Position numbers and translations under genes: made by a program. This document shows positions 1 through 11,672 of a stretch of DNA of 64,000 nucleotides, one piece after another. Source of the DNA: Symsagittifera roscoffensis (Eukaryota; Xenacoelomorpha; Acoela; Convolutidae); the NCBI RefSeq assembly GCF_963678635.1, contig NC_087070.1, positions 19,809,318 through 19,873,317 on the forward strand, written 5' to 3'. Positions within the stretch are counted from its first letter, which is position 1. Every line of letters starts with the position of its first letter. The notes below the pieces were generated by a model. That model was not told where the DNA came from and did no database searches. It saw only the letters and a list, made by a program, of their open reading frames with translations.

Positions 1-876
1 GAACAATTTTCTCCTTTTATAGTGTCTTAGTAGATAATACCAAAGGCACACATTCTTTTCCTTGACTTCAAAAAAACTTTATAGCAACTAGTTTTACCCT
101 TCATAATTTTTACGATAAAAACAGTCTCCCTGTCTGAAAGAATGCGGGTCCTAATCAGTCACCAGAAAAGTGGACAGCGTTTGAACACTATAGCAAGCTT
201 CCACACAAAATTTGTCTTTATCGAAATAAATTTGAAGAATAAACCGCATATCAATTCAAATTGTGCTATATCAAAACGAAGCTAGAGAAAAGAAAAAAGC
301 CCGAACCTAAATTTCAATAAATAGCTTCAATGCACAACCAACACAATTGTAGAAGAAGAAGAAGAATTAAATGCAAAAATACAGAAAATGAAGAAACACA
401 TTTTTAATAGTCATCATTGAATTTATTTGACATTTTGTATAACATATCTGAAGAGGATAGACCAAGGGCATAATAATTGCCCGCTTGATGTCTACCCTGG
501 TAGTAGTAGGAAACGAAAAGTATAATAACTATAAATAAAAAGTATTTAAATAATAAAAATGAAAATTTTTCAATTTTTTTCCACTCCTTTCGAAAACATT
601 TTTTTTCGAGAATTTATTAGAGGATCCTGCAGCTTAGCTTAGTGAGCATCAGTTAAAACTAAGGATCGTAATAAAAATTTGAATTTTTTTTTCTCTAAGT
701 AATTTTGGAAATTTCATTTTTTCAAAAAATGCGATTATCTCGAAAACTACAAGGATTTGGAGCTTCATATTTTCAGCATGGATTCGCAGCCCATAATTGA
801 AGTCTGATACAGGTTAACCAAAGGGTAAAATTTTTGCTTAATAAAAATATGGTACTATTGATTAGACATTCTGTGA
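1..876. other. no gene recognised; AT-rich
   Basis: I see no coding potential or RNA gene here. The stretch is AT-rich with short A and T runs. It lies downstream of the minus-strand LINE fragment that ends at 877, so part of it could be that element's 3' untranslated region. That is inference from position only. Confidence 0.5.
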
Positions 877-1400
877 TTATTTATCGAAAATAAAATTTGT
901 TAACTCATTATTTCCTAAAATGTATAAATACTTTAACTTGTGAGCTACCGTAAGCACCTGGCTTGCATTTAGAGACTGCGAATTAATTGGTATAATTCCG
1001 TTTTCCTGAAAAATATTAAAAAGTTTGGTTCCCCGTTTAGTTAAAGAGTGGTTTTCTATTTGGGATTTTGGCTTACATATTTTCAGTAAATTCTTTTCCG
1101 ATCGTCTGGTTCTTTTAATAGAATTATCAAAAGTAAAAAGCGAGTTGAGATAATTTTCTGAATGCAGGTTCGATAGTGACCTTAATAGAAACTTGAAACA
1201 CTCATAAATATACAATTCATGAACTGTAAGTATTTTGTGCTTTACAAATATATCTGACACGCTTTCGCAATTGTTTCGAAAAGAAATGAGTCGGATAATT
1301 TTTTTCTGTAATTCAAAAAGCGGAAGTAATGCATTATAGGGGGGACTCAACCAACCGACACCTGAGGCGATGGGGCCCAATAAGCGCAAAAGAAGTTCTG
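877..1400 (-). pseudogene. LINE reverse-transcriptase C-terminal fragment
   Basis: A 170-codon open stretch resembles the region after the RT domain of jockey-like non-LTR retrotransposons. It has the basic, hydrophobic segment that starts LQKKIIRLISF and the HKILTVHELYIYE stretch typical of that tail. The RT catalytic core, the endonuclease and the 5' end are missing, so this is a 5'-truncated insertion. It ends abruptly near 1400 where a second degraded LINE begins on the opposite strand. The first Met is arbitrary because the real reading frame started upstream. Family assignment is by pattern recognition; the exact clade is uncertain. Confidence 0.65.
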
Positions 1401-3800
1401 AATTTTTGTCCGATTTTAATTTAATCGGCAGGTTTTGTTCTTTTCTCTGCTTCAGCTGCAGTAAAAACCCAATACCACTTTTTGCTTCTCTTTTCCATTT
1501 CAGAGTTGAATCTTTTTACCAAGCCTGCTTCTTGTCCATTTTCCACTACCAATCACTCTACCAACAGTCACCTTTATGGAAACCAGCGATGGAAAATGGT
1601 TATGGATATTGTGAGCAGATGGACACTACGAAAATTAACCGTTGTTATTTCTTCTGAAAAAACTCGCAACACCTTCCTTATTAACTGTCAGAAAGAAAAC
1701 CCAACTAACCCTATCTTACGACAAATAAACTCTCCCTACATTGGCGACTAAGACAAGAAAAAGCCGAAAAGATCCATGAAAAACATGAATGGATTAACGA
1801 CTACACTGTCACATGAATTCCTTGGAACTCGCCATCGACAAACGTTGCCTACCTGGATCTCTCAGAACACTTCTGACAAAATGAAGAAATTTCATACTCT
1901 TCGGATGCAACTAGAGCGCGCACCAACTGACAGTCTTACGTCACGTATCATCGCCCTGGAAAACGCGATTCTTCACGCATCTGCTCTCGACCTGTCTTCC
2001 TACGAAACCAATCTCGCCAGCAGCCTGCTTTACAAATATATGAAAGTGAAAAAACCTACACCCACTCTTCCCGGCGACACAAACGGTGAAAACAAAGCCG
2101 ATACACCTGAAGGTCAAGCTGAACTCTTAAAATAACTTCTTCAGCAGTGTCTTCTCAACGGATGTCACAAAGGTCCGTGATCAATATCGCAAGATTCTCA
2201 ATAATCGATGATTTCAATTGCTGGCTGTGCTGCTAGTTCAGAAGACATTCTGCAGTCTCGATGTTTCGAAATCAAGAGGTCCAGACAACATCCCTCATGG
2301 CTTGTTCCGAAATGTCCGAGAAATTTCAAAAACCAATATCCTCACTCGTCTACAAAATCAAACAATATGAAATCACCCGACTACCTGGAAAATAGCAAAA
2401 AACGAACCTTTCTGCAATATAATGCAATTGGCGATATAATGCAAAGGAGATAGAAAGTTAAAAAGAAACTACTAGCCAATTGCGCTTTACCAAAGGTGCT
2501 TGAGTGCTGTATGTTCAACGCATTATATCCACACGTGGTTCCTTCCAACTTCACATCAAAAACAATGCGGCTTCCGCGCGAAAAGGTCGGCTCCACAGCA
2601 GTTGCTAAGCTACCTGGACACAATTTACCGAGGAATAAACTACCCTAAGGAAACAACATTGATATTCTGTACTGGGATTTTAGCTAGGCTTACGACAAGA
2701 TAAACAACATTCTCCTCATCGAAAATCTAACACCAATCGGAGTTACTTGAAAGCTACAGATACTGCTCAAGTCGTATCTCAGTAAGAGAACAGAGTTTGT
2801 AGTTATAGATATCTGCAGTTCGAAGTAGCCATAAGTTACCAGTGGCGTGACAAGGATCCATCTTGGGGCCCTTGTTTTTCCTTTCCTACGCAATAGACCT
2901 CACTGATGGCATAACTACAACGTTTCAATTCGCTGATGACTCAAAGATATGTTCTATTTCATATCCTTGACCTTATTACTTGCCTAACGACGCCGAATCT
3001 CTCTACAATTAGGCGACGCTGAACAAACTCCCTTACAATCTAATTCAATTTTCCAGACAAACGAATTTAACCCCATTACTTCAAATCACCATATTATCTG
3101 AAGATAAAGACCTTTATGCGACAATAAATAACAACTTTTCATGGAATCCTCTCATAACGGACAAGTGCGCCAAGGCAAACAACATTTTTGAGCTGCTCAT
3201 AAGAAATATTTCCCTACTTCCAATGCCACAGAAACTCATTTGTCAAAAAAAACTTGCGCCTGTGTTTAACTACTCATCGACATTATGGTGTGCGTCCAAA
3301 AGAGATAAGGTATTGGAAAAAATCAGAAGCGCTGCACTAAGTGGATCCTAAACTACCCTGAACAATGCTATCATTACGGGCTCATTAAAATCAACAGCCT
3401 ACCTCTCTCTCCACATCTTCAAATCGTAGACCTAACGCTCGCTAGTATTATTACCGATCAGTACGATTTTGACTGGAGCGATTTTCTGAAATAAGACGCA
3501 TCTCTTTCGCGTCGCAGGAATAGAATCACGTTCAAATTACCAACAATTCGCCTAGAAATCAAGCGAAATAACGTCTGGTACCGAACACCCGGCCTGTCAA
3601 ACGTCCTTCCTGAAGAAATTGATTTTCCACTCACTCGGACTGAAGAAGCGCTTCCTTGTAATATTTTGAGCCTACTGTCATGGGTAACACCATCTGCTAC
3701 TATCATGATGCAGCAATTGCCCTGAACAACCACCAAGAGTTTCTGCACTGTTTTTTCAATACCGGGATAACTCCCTTCGTGCTAACACCATAATTTGAAA
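1401..3800 (+). pseudogene. decayed LINE (RT core recognisable)
   Basis: No long open frame survives, but RT landmarks are readable in order across frames. There is a KSRGPDNIP-like motif near 2275, a YDKINNILL-like motif near 2695, QGSILGPLFF at 2851-2880 and the catalytic-type FADD at 2929-2940 in the same frame as QGSILG. A C-terminal remnant follows (about 3100-3750). The many stops and frameshifts mark an old, inactive copy of a jockey-type element. It lies head-to-tail opposed to the fragment at 877-1400. No target-site duplication was identified. Confidence 0.6.
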
Positions 3801-3897
3801 AATTAACAAAAAATAAAAACAAAGAGCGGTCCTCTGCATCTAAAGCTGCTCCTGAAAATGAACATCATTTATCTCAAACAAAAATCTCTGGAGCAAA

Positions 3898-5560
3898 CAT
3901 ATATGGCTGGTTGGATGGCTGAATGGATAGTGGCCTGGATGTATCGATGGATGACTGATGTATGGATCAATGGAGGGAGGGCTGCATGAATGGACGAATC
4001 GATGGTTGCCTGACAGGAATAATGGACGGATGACTGGATATCTTAAAGGCTACAAGGAGGGATGGCTGTATCAATTGCTGGATGGAACGATGAAAAGATG
4101 GCTGGACGGAAAGATGGATGGAAATTTGATTGAATTGATGGTTGGATGCATGGATAGACGATGGGTTGCTGAAGGACGGACTATTTGGCTGGTTGGATTG
4201 ATCGATATCTGAATGGCTGGATAGATAGATGCATGGCTGGTTGCATGGATGGAAGATGGGTGGCTAGATGAAAACATGGCTGGATGCAATTCTGGTTGCA
4301 TGGGTACATAATAATGCCATGATGTGTGGCTGGTTGGATTGTTGACGATGGATAAAAGGATGAATGGTTTCAGGGCTGGCTGAAAAGATGGATGTCTTGA
4401 GGACATGGATGGATGGAAAGCAGGCTGATTGGATGATGAGCGAATAATAGCTATATGGATTTCTGGTTGAATGGTTGGATGATGTATCGCTAGATAGATG
4501 ACTTGATGTACGGAAAGATGCCTGGATGAATGGCTGATTGTGTGCAAGAAATGAATGGATGATGGTTTGATGGACGGATGACTGGATATCTTAAAGGCTA
4601 CAATGAGGGATGGCTGTATCAATTGCTGGATGGAACGATGAAAAGATGGCTGGACGGAAAGATGGATGGAAATTTGATTGAATTGATGGTTGGATGCATG
4701 GATAGACGATGGGTTGCTGAAGGACGGACTATTTGGCTGGTTGGATTGATCGATATCTGAATGGCTGGATAGATAGATGCATGGCTGGTTGCATGGATGG
4801 AAGATGGGTGGCTAGATGAAAACATGGCTGGATGCAATTCTGGTTGCATGGGTACATAATAATGCCATGATGTGTGGCTGGTTGGATTGTTGACGATGGA
4901 TAAAAGGATGAATGGTTTCAGGGCTGGCTGAAAAGATGGATGTCTTGAGGACATGGATGGATGGAAAGCAGGCTGATTGGATGATGAGCGAATAATGGCT
5001 ATATGGATTTCTGGTTGAATGGTTGGATGATGTATCGCTAGATAGATGACTTGATGTACGGAAAGATGCCTGGATGAATGGCTGATTGTGTGCAAGAAAT
5101 GAATGGATGATGGTTTGATGGATGGATGATTGGATAGACGGCTGGATGGATAAATGGATGGGTAGATGGCTAGATTAATGAGAGTCTGGGTAACTGAACA
5201 GATGGATGGCTGAATAGATAATGGAGGGATAGACGATGGGTGGCTAGATGGATACATTGCTGGACGGCTTGTTAGTCGGGTGAATGAATCTGGACAGCGT
5301 AATGTACGGGTGGCTGGGTGGATAAATGGCAGACTGACTATATATCTGGCTGCAAGGATAGGTTGCCGGAGGGGTGGATAGATAACTTGAAGGAGGTTGG
5401 TTCGATTTATGGACAACGGATGGTTTAATGGAAAGGTTGGATAGATGATCGATGGCTAGAAAGAAGAAGGGGCGATTAAATGGTTGTTTAGATGGTTAAA
5501 TGGACAGATTGCTTGAACGATAGATGGGTACAAAGCTCGATGAATTGATGATTGATTAGA
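3898..5560 (+). repeat. GGAT/TGGATGG-type satellite
   Basis: A 1.6-kb tract is built from degenerate GGAT, TGGA and TGGC units with purine- and T-rich plus-strand bias and almost no cytosine. The long open frames across it (a His/Pro/Ser-rich minus-strand ORF and a Gly/Trp-rich plus-strand ORF) are by-products of the low-complexity repeat. The tract contains an internal 548-bp duplication, listed separately. Confidence 0.85.
4023..5118 (+). repeat. 548-bp tandem duplication inside the satellite
   Basis: Positions 4023-4570 and 4571-5118 are near-identical and directly adjacent. Check points such as the block at 4441 and its partner at 4989 keep the 548-bp offset. Only a few substitutions separate the two (for example at 4053 and 4602), so the duplication is recent compared with the divergence among the 4-mer units. 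Confidence 0.85.
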
Positions 5561-5570
5561 TGGTTCACTG

Positions 5571-6030
5571 GACCCAAACCTGCCTTGATTTTGCCCTGTC
5601 CTGCCCTGCCATTCCCCTCGTTGCCCAACCGTAAGCAGCCATCCAATGCCTTGCATTCCACTGCTTTGCCCCTTTTGCTGAGCCCTACATTGCGCTGCCT
5701 TACCCGGGCTTGCACCTCCTCACCCTGCCTTGCCCCTTATCGCCCTCCTCCAACTGACTTTGACCTGCCCTTGACCTGCCCTGCCCTACCCGGTTCTGCT
5801 CAGCCCAACCCGGCCCCTCCTCGACCTGCCCTGCTTTGCACTGCCCTACCCAGGCCTTCCCCCTCCTCGCCGGGACATGCGCTCACCTATCCTGCCTTGC
5901 CCATCATTTCCCTGCGCTGCCTGGCCCATCATTGCCCTGCTCTGCCTTTCATCGCCCTGCCTTGTACCGCCCTACCTTGTCTCGCCTCGACCTGCCCTGC
6001 CTTGCTCTGCCCTACCCGCATTGCGCTGAA
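5571..6030 (+). repeat. CTGCC/TGCCC-rich pyrimidine tract
   Basis: About 460 bp of C-rich, G-poor sequence is built from degenerate CTGCC and TTGCC pentamers. It abuts the GGAT satellite but has the opposite strand composition. The 171-codon ORF running through it encodes only Pro/Leu/Ala/Cys low complexity and is not a gene. Confidence 0.8.
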
Positions 6031-6660
6031 AAGTTTCTTAAGCATTGCAATATACGATACAGCTTAAGCGTGCTAAACTTCCTGCCTTTCTGAAAACTTA
6101 AACATAGGACATATGGTATAGCTTAAACATGGAAAAATAGGCAGACGCATTCAAATATATAATAGATAGAAATTGCATCAACTATATACCATTTAACCTG
6201 TATGCACCCTTATTATGTCCTTTTTAACTGTTAACATAATTCTCCATTTGGTCTTTTTTAACATTTCGTCCAAAAACAAGAAAAAGCAGAAAAGATCCGT
6301 CGTATCAGAACCAAACATGCACAGCAAATGAGTGAAATAACTGGGAGTTATCATACTACTTTTAATAAAAATCCCGGAATCGAGCCTAATTTAAGGTATC
6401 CAATAGCTGGGATCTTTTTAGGCCAAAATGAGTTTTTTTTTTAAAGAGGTCAATTAAAATGGGCCCATCCGTCATGCGACAGAACGTGCACAGGTTGGAT
6501 AGGGCCGTACCAACGCTATATAAATCCATCGGCAAAATTTTATGAACAAATCAAGTCGATTTTAATGCATCCAGAGAATTGTCTATTAAAAACTACCCTC
6601 CTCGATTAGAGCACAGATAGAATTGTCTATGTTGGATGTATTTTTAAGATTTTTGCACCC
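6031..6660. other. no gene recognised
   Basis: Ordinary AT-rich sequence between the pyrimidine tract and the LINE fragment that ends at 6661. I see no ORF, RNA gene or clear repeat. Part of it may be the 3' tail of the minus-strand LINE to its right. Confidence 0.4.
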
Positions 6661-7320
6661 CTAAGGCAGAGTATTGCACTCCTCAGAAGTGCAAAACTTA
6701 TTTTTGTTCTTATTTATTGTGTACGAGTATGATTCGTTCCGTTTTTCGCTTAGTTTTTCTGCTAGCTTCTGGACGGTTTTTGTAGAACCTGGTGCTGCTC
6801 TTTCGGTACACGCAAAAATTAGCGGAACAAAGCTGCTGTGTTCGTCATCCAGAACTCTTTGTTGGTATTTTAATGTTCTGACACTCTCATGATATTTGTA
6901 GGCGTCAGATATAGTTTTAGGGCAGGATTTAGCGTGGGGGTTGAAAATTTTTACATCGAAAAAGGTTCGACTGAATCGGCCTCCCCAGAGTCCATTTGCC
7001 TTGATGTCAAGTCGAGCGTCATCTTCAGTTTTGTTGTGAAAGCTTTGGTCGTCTAACGATTGAAGTTTCGGCTCTATTTCAACATCATGGCATCCTTCGT
7101 CCAGGAGTGCCGCAAAGGTATCGCGAATTTCATCATGTCTTAGGTGAGTGTATCCACCTTTGGGACAGTGTAGAGAGTGGGTCAGTGTGAACGGTTGTCC
7201 ACATGGGCATGTATGTGGAGTGTTTGGTGGTTCCCATCCATATCTCAGATGCAATCCATCTTTAAACTCTGATTTGTTGAGGAAAAAATTGTATTTTTTG
7301 GGGGTACCACCCATAGCCAA
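6661..7320 (-). pseudogene. LINE-type element C-terminal domain (Cys/His plus PD-(D/E)XK-like)
   Basis: The 219-codon frame matches the C-terminal module found downstream of RT in a group of invertebrate non-LTR elements. A CPCG...H..HCPKGG zinc-binding-like cluster lies near residues 38-57. A DARLDIK...FFDVKIFNP segment near residues 120-150 looks like the D...D-x-K core of a PD-(D/E)XK nuclease fold. A basic tail follows. No RT core lies upstream, so the copy is 5'-truncated. The nuclease reading is an inference from motif shape; the retroelement origin is more certain. Confidence 0.65.
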
Positions 7321-8105
7321 TTCGATGCTCTTTTCTGTGATGCTAGATTTATTGTCAGTTTTTTTCTGATGAGCAATTTCCCTCTATTTTAGCCTTTTTT
7401 GAGAGTACGAGGTTCTGTCTCTCAGTTTTGATGTTTCTATTTATTAGAGTTTGTTCCGTTTCAACTATTTCTGGATCACTGTTTTCAAACGGATCACAAA
7501 TGGTCGTGACCACTCATTTGTTGAGGGAAAATGGCTCGTGACCACTCGTGGCCAAAATGAGTTGTAGGAGCAAAAAATTGAAGCAAATAAGCCGGCAGTA
7601 CCACAACGGAAACTATGAAAGCACAAAATTCACCAAAAAAAGTATCACAGTGACCGAGGTTACAGTCAGGAGTCTTTTCATCACATTATCCAGTCGAAAA
7701 CCTCAGAATTTTCTAGATATGGAAGAGTAAAGTATAAAGTGGATAGAAATAAAGAGAGTCAGATGGTTGGGAATCAAGCCAACCAGATTGAGATGAGAAA
7801 TTCGGTGGCACTAAAATTAGCGACTTGGTTAGGAAAAAAGAGGGTTGGGTTTATCGCATGAGTTTTTGCTAGAGTAAACAAGCTACCAATTAGGCATTGT
7901 TGGTGATGATTGGAAAATCAATAAATTTATTATAGGACCATATGATGAAGGACAGTTGCTGTACTTTTTGCGACCTTGATAAGTTCAACTTCTGATTGTA
8001 CTTGTTTTCTTAAATTAACTAGTCAGGCTTAGCACGAAGGTTAATTAAAATTAACTGAGATATTGACGTGCAAGCCCGCAATCATATGATTGTAGGGAAC
8101 TATCA
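7321..8105. other. host non-coding sequence
   Basis: No confident coding sequence. On the minus strand this is where the next exon of the ORC5-like gene would be expected, but no segment I translated gave a convincing continuation. The interval holds the first copy of a 68-bp repeat at 7658-7725. Confidence 0.4.
7658..7725 (+). repeat. short dispersed repeat, copy 1
   Basis: A 68-bp block starts GGTTACAGTCAGGAGTC and ends TTTTCTAGATATGGAAG. It matches 8527-8594 in the same orientation, so the two copies bracket the ORC5-like exon. Part of it also occurs inverted at 62593-62636. Family unknown; possibly a small MITE or SINE fragment. Confidence 0.7.
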
Positions 8106-8486
8106 CTACCATTTTGCAACTAGTAATTTAAAAAGTAAAACGAGGTAATGAAATGAGGCGAGACCCAGCATAGCATCGCAATGATCTACAATGAGAAGTA
8201 TTTTATGTTGGGACTTCAGAGTAGAATATATTTCCGCCATCGATAATTTGCAAGACACGGGTGAATTGAGTTCACAGTGAACATCCTGCAACAGCTCTTT
8301 GAAGGAATTGAATGAAACACAGTCTCTGTAGATAAAAGTAAAATTTGGTTGTTCAAGTGTGGTAGTAAATTTGTCCACGATAAATGATTTCCCGGAAGAC
8401 GGCCTTCCACTTATCCAAATAGTATCCGGCAAACCCTTGTTTGACAATTTGACGAGTTCGTTCAATTGCTGCGCCCGAAAATTCAT
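8106..8486 (-). CDS. ORC5-like (origin recognition complex subunit 5), first coding exon
   Basis: The 126 codons look like the N-terminal AAA+ region of ORC5, an ATP-binding subunit of the complex that marks replication origins in the nucleus. A Walker A loop, GRPSSGKS, lies near residues 27-34 and a Walker B-like strand, ILLIVDHCD, near residues 93-101. The spacing and the flanking strands match ORC5 better than other AAA+ families I considered. The Met is at a plausible ORC5 start. A splice donor, GTAGTG, begins at 8109, which would end the exon just before the in-frame TAG at 8106. Later exons are not visible to the left, where the sequence is satellite and LINE debris. The gene may continue beyond a long intron, or this may be a cut-off remnant. 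Confidence 0.65.
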   Translation of the reverse strand: MNFRAQQLNELVKLSNKGLPDTIWISGRPSSGKSFIVDKFTTTLEQPNFTFIYRDCVSFNSFKELLQDVHCELNSPVSCKLSMAEIYSTLKSQHKILLIVDHCDAMLGLASFHYLVLLFKLLVAKW

Positions 8487-8526
8487 TATCTAGAATAACT
8501 TAGAATTAGAATTTTTTCAAGAACCA

Positions 8527-8594
8527 GGTTACAGTCAGGAGTCCCTTCATCACGTATTCCAGTCAAAATCCTTGGAATTTTCTAGATATGGAAG
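8527..8594 (+). repeat. short dispersed repeat, copy 2
   Basis: Second copy of the 68-bp block at 7658-7725, in direct orientation and with a few substitutions. It lies just upstream of the ORC5-like start codon, within its likely promoter or 5' UTR side. Confidence 0.7.
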
Positions 8595-8871
8595 TGATGA
8601 TGATAAAGGAGATGACAAGTGTTGATGTCGATACAAATAAAATCGATACGGGTTACGTTTCTTCAATAAGAACACGCAACTCGACACGAGAAAATATAAT
8701 ATACAAGTGTTACAAAGAAAAAATTTCGTCGAAAGTTATTTTGTCATTTATTGTTCCGTGTACGCAAGCAGCGTTCGCAATCTGTATTGCCAGGGAGATT
8801 CTTTGTTTTTAAAAGCTGCCTGCTCTGTGTTCCTCAGTGCATATTCTTATGTTCTTACAAAGCTTGCTCAA
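8595..8871. other. host flank left of element B
   Basis: No convincing gene. The short ORFs here have no recognisable similarity. The interval ends where the B LTR terminus TGTAACATTCG begins at 8872. Confidence 0.4.
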
Positions 8872-9048
8872 TGTAACATTCGCCCAAATACTACACATTG
8901 GGGGAGCGTAGAAAAAGTACCTATGGACGACTGGCCGGCGTCAGTTACCTAAATTCTACTCAATTTTCACCGTCTCGACCTAGCCAGCTGATTTTCTGGT
9001 CTGTCTAGGGCTAAGTAAAACCCTAGCTGGGTCTCGGATCCTCAGACT
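8872..9048 (-). repeat. element B 3' LTR, terminal piece
   Basis: In B sense this is the last 177 bp of the 3' LTR, ending CGAATGTTACA at 8872. It aligns with the B 5' LTR at 61732-61975, but lacks about 70 bp there (the stretch after GGGCTAAGTAAAA). The LTR is cut at ACT (9046-9048), where element A inserted. The rest resumes at 34970. Confidence 0.85.
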
Positions 9049-9887
9049 TGTAACATTCGACCAGAATGGACAAAAATTCAGATGCAGCAATTTCGAGTTT
9101 TTAGCAGCGAACCTTCCTAATTGGCGGTTTTGAAGGAATAAGAGCGTTATTCGGACGATTGGACAAATCGTGAAGGCTGAAGGATTCGGAAATTCCTAAA
9201 TTTTAAAAATTCGAATTGATGACGTAATAGTTCTAAGAAACGTCAAAAACAGCCATTTTGGAGAAAAACCAAAATATAGACACAACGACAACAACAGTAG
9301 TTGCGACGATAACAACGAAAAAAAACTTAGAATCCGAATTAGAGAAGAGCAGAAATAGCAGAGACCGTTCCGAGTTGCAACTATTGTGTCGCTGCGAACA
9401 ACGGTGAAGGGTAGAAGACAGCCTTCCGGAAGGAAAACAGAGGTTTTTATTTCCCCGGATTAGAGAATCCGGAGGGGTCTTGGGACTGAAACTCATAGCA
9501 TTTTACATAAACTTTTAGCTTCCCTATTATGTCCTGAGTTGAACTTAATTAACATCTGAATTCATTTTGCTAGGATGAGAAGCTAGGTGTTGGGGGAAAG
9601 GGTTGATCCATCTTCGATGGAGATGATGATTTTTATCTACTGAGCAAAAACAATAATAATTCAATAAATAGTAGTAGCCCTGTTTTTAGGAGTGACCTCG
9701 TGGTCTGGGGATACTGAGACCCAGCCATGAGCTCACTATTTTGCATGTAATTAAGTTAATTTGAGCGTTCTGGTCGAAGCCGGAGAACAGTAACGTTTTG
9801 GTCGACCCGATGTTGGAAAGACCACCAAAAGAACTGGCTTTGGTAGAGACGGTTAAAAGCATGTAAAACTCTGTTTAGACGTTGGCC
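9049..9887 (+). repeat. element A 5' LTR (first copy)
   Basis: This block is colinear with the 3' LTR from 34068 to 34923. It begins TGTAACATTCG and contains a candidate polyadenylation signal AATAAA at 9663-9668. After GTTGGCC at 9887 the 5' and 3' copies diverge, and I cannot find the CGAATGTTACA terminus on the 5' side, so the LTR/leader border is uncertain. Small antisense ORFs inside it are not genes. Confidence 0.75.
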
Positions 9888-11672
9888 ATTCGTCTTAGGA
9901 CCTAATTTTATTTTCAATTCAATAGTTAAAATGTTTAATAAAATAAAACTATTATTTTAATTTTAATAGGCCTAAACAGCCGGGACGGAAGGGTAGTTCG
10001 GAACGCGGAAGCCTTGCGGATTACCGTGAATAGCTTTTTAACCTAGTTAAGACCGAAAATTCACGAACCAGGAAGGGTTGGGGAACGGCCATCCCCTCGT
10101 TCCCTGAGAGGTTTGTGACCAAAAACACTTAAAGATATATATAAAATCAAACAAAATGTAGTAAAGTACCCAAGAAAAACAAAAAACATTTAAAAAACCA
10201 AAAAAACCAAAAACAGTAAAAAAAAAAAGTAAAAAATCAGTGGAAATCATCCCCCAGACAAGATGTGATCCGACCCTCCCGTTTGTTGTTGATAGATATA
10301 TTGTTGTTACAGGCATTTATATCAGTCAGGATTGTTACGATCATTTTGTAGCCCGTTTATGAGGCTTGTACTGTAGGGTTGTTTGAGTATTTAAGCACGT
10401 TAATGCTAACTTGCGCTCAATCCGGAAGGGTCTGCTGATTTGCGCTCAATCCGGAGGGGTCTTGAGAGAAGACTGATCCGGCAAGCAGTACAAGGAGCGA
10501 CAAGAAGGGGCTCAACGACAACAACAATCGACTGTTGGGTATCGTTAACAAGTTTTGTATCCCTTTTGGTACAAAAATTAAGATAGTAATCTGTGGGGGG
10601 CTCGAAAGTGCTGCACTGTAGTGACCCTTCACCGAACTGCGAATATCTGAGTTAAGCACTCTAATTCGGATATTGGACAAACCCGGAGGTGTATAGTATT
10701 ACTAATATTATTAATTATGTAGCCCATATTAATACTTCTATATCGTTTTTCAGTAAAAGAACAAAGAAAAAGACCGGTTTTTAGGGTCAAAGTAGCGATA
10801 TTTTGATCCCCCCACAAATCGGGATTTTTGACATATCAATATTTTTTGAAACGGAAAAAAGCGCTAAATTAGTGCGTTACATCGTAATTGCACTACTATA
10901 GTAGGTAGAACCAGTTAAGTTTAGTTCGGAAGTGGTTGGAACTATTTTGGTACCAAAAACCGAATTTTCGTGATTTTTGAGAAAACGGAACACTATAAAT
11001 TCAGAAAATTTTTTGAAAGTTTTGAGTTAGGACAGTGAAAATAGTTGTTCGGACAACTTCCGCTAGTGAATCTACAGATTATAAAACCCGCTTCTCGAAA
11101 GCCTTCCGGGTTACAGAGAGATCGAACTTAACGTGTTTGATTCAGTGGATTCATCAATCCGGACGGGTCCAGGTAGCATAGTTTTTCGCAAATTTTTTCA
11201 TTTAAAACGTTTTAGATCGAGTCTTTTGCATTGAACTAGAAGAGTATAGGCCTTCTGAGCTCGGATCAATAATTTTTAGGTCGAAAAAAAAATTGCGGAA
11301 AAAGTTAGGCGGAACTTATAAGAGAGAAATTTCTTGACTTTGGAAAAAAGACATTTTGGTTAATAACTTTGGAACTACTTGACAGATCCAGTTGATCTTG
11401 GTACCAATAGATCAGAAATTAGCTTAACTTACTGATAGGAACAAAAAGGAACAAAAATTTTTTGGAAAAAAAGGCGTGAAAATTTTTTGAGATTGTTTTT
11501 AGCAAATTCACCTTCACGTTTTATAATTTTTTTTGGAAAGCCCTTAAACCCCTACCAAAGGGTAGAAACGGTTGGATAAGGCAATTTTACGCTGTTCTAG
11601 AAGAATAGGGAAGGAATAGGGAAGTCCATTCTGGCTAAGTAAAACCCTAGCTGGGTCTCGGATCCTCAGACT

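Noticed and set aside
4071-5416. Long His/Pro/Ser-rich ORFs
   Set aside because: Translations of the GGAT satellite; periodic low complexity, no start context or domain.
5552-6093. 171-codon Pro/Leu/Ala/Cys-rich ORF
   Set aside because: Product of the CTGCC-rich repeat.
7321-8105. Second ORC5 exon
   Set aside because: Candidate acceptors near 8000 lead to frames with no similarity to the next part of ORC5 and would create a stop with the visible donor.
8588-8952. 74- and 81-codon plus-strand ORFs
   Set aside because: No similarity, and the second runs into the B LTR.
9233-9496. 87-codon minus-strand ORF repeated identically at 11857-12120
   Set aside because: It lies antisense inside the A LTR and is repeated only because the LTR is duplicated. 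The 3' LTR copy does not keep the frame.
10417-10817. Two minus-strand ORFs repeated at 13040-13440
   Set aside because: Antisense leader sequence; identical only because of the 2.6-kb tandem duplication, with no B counterpart.
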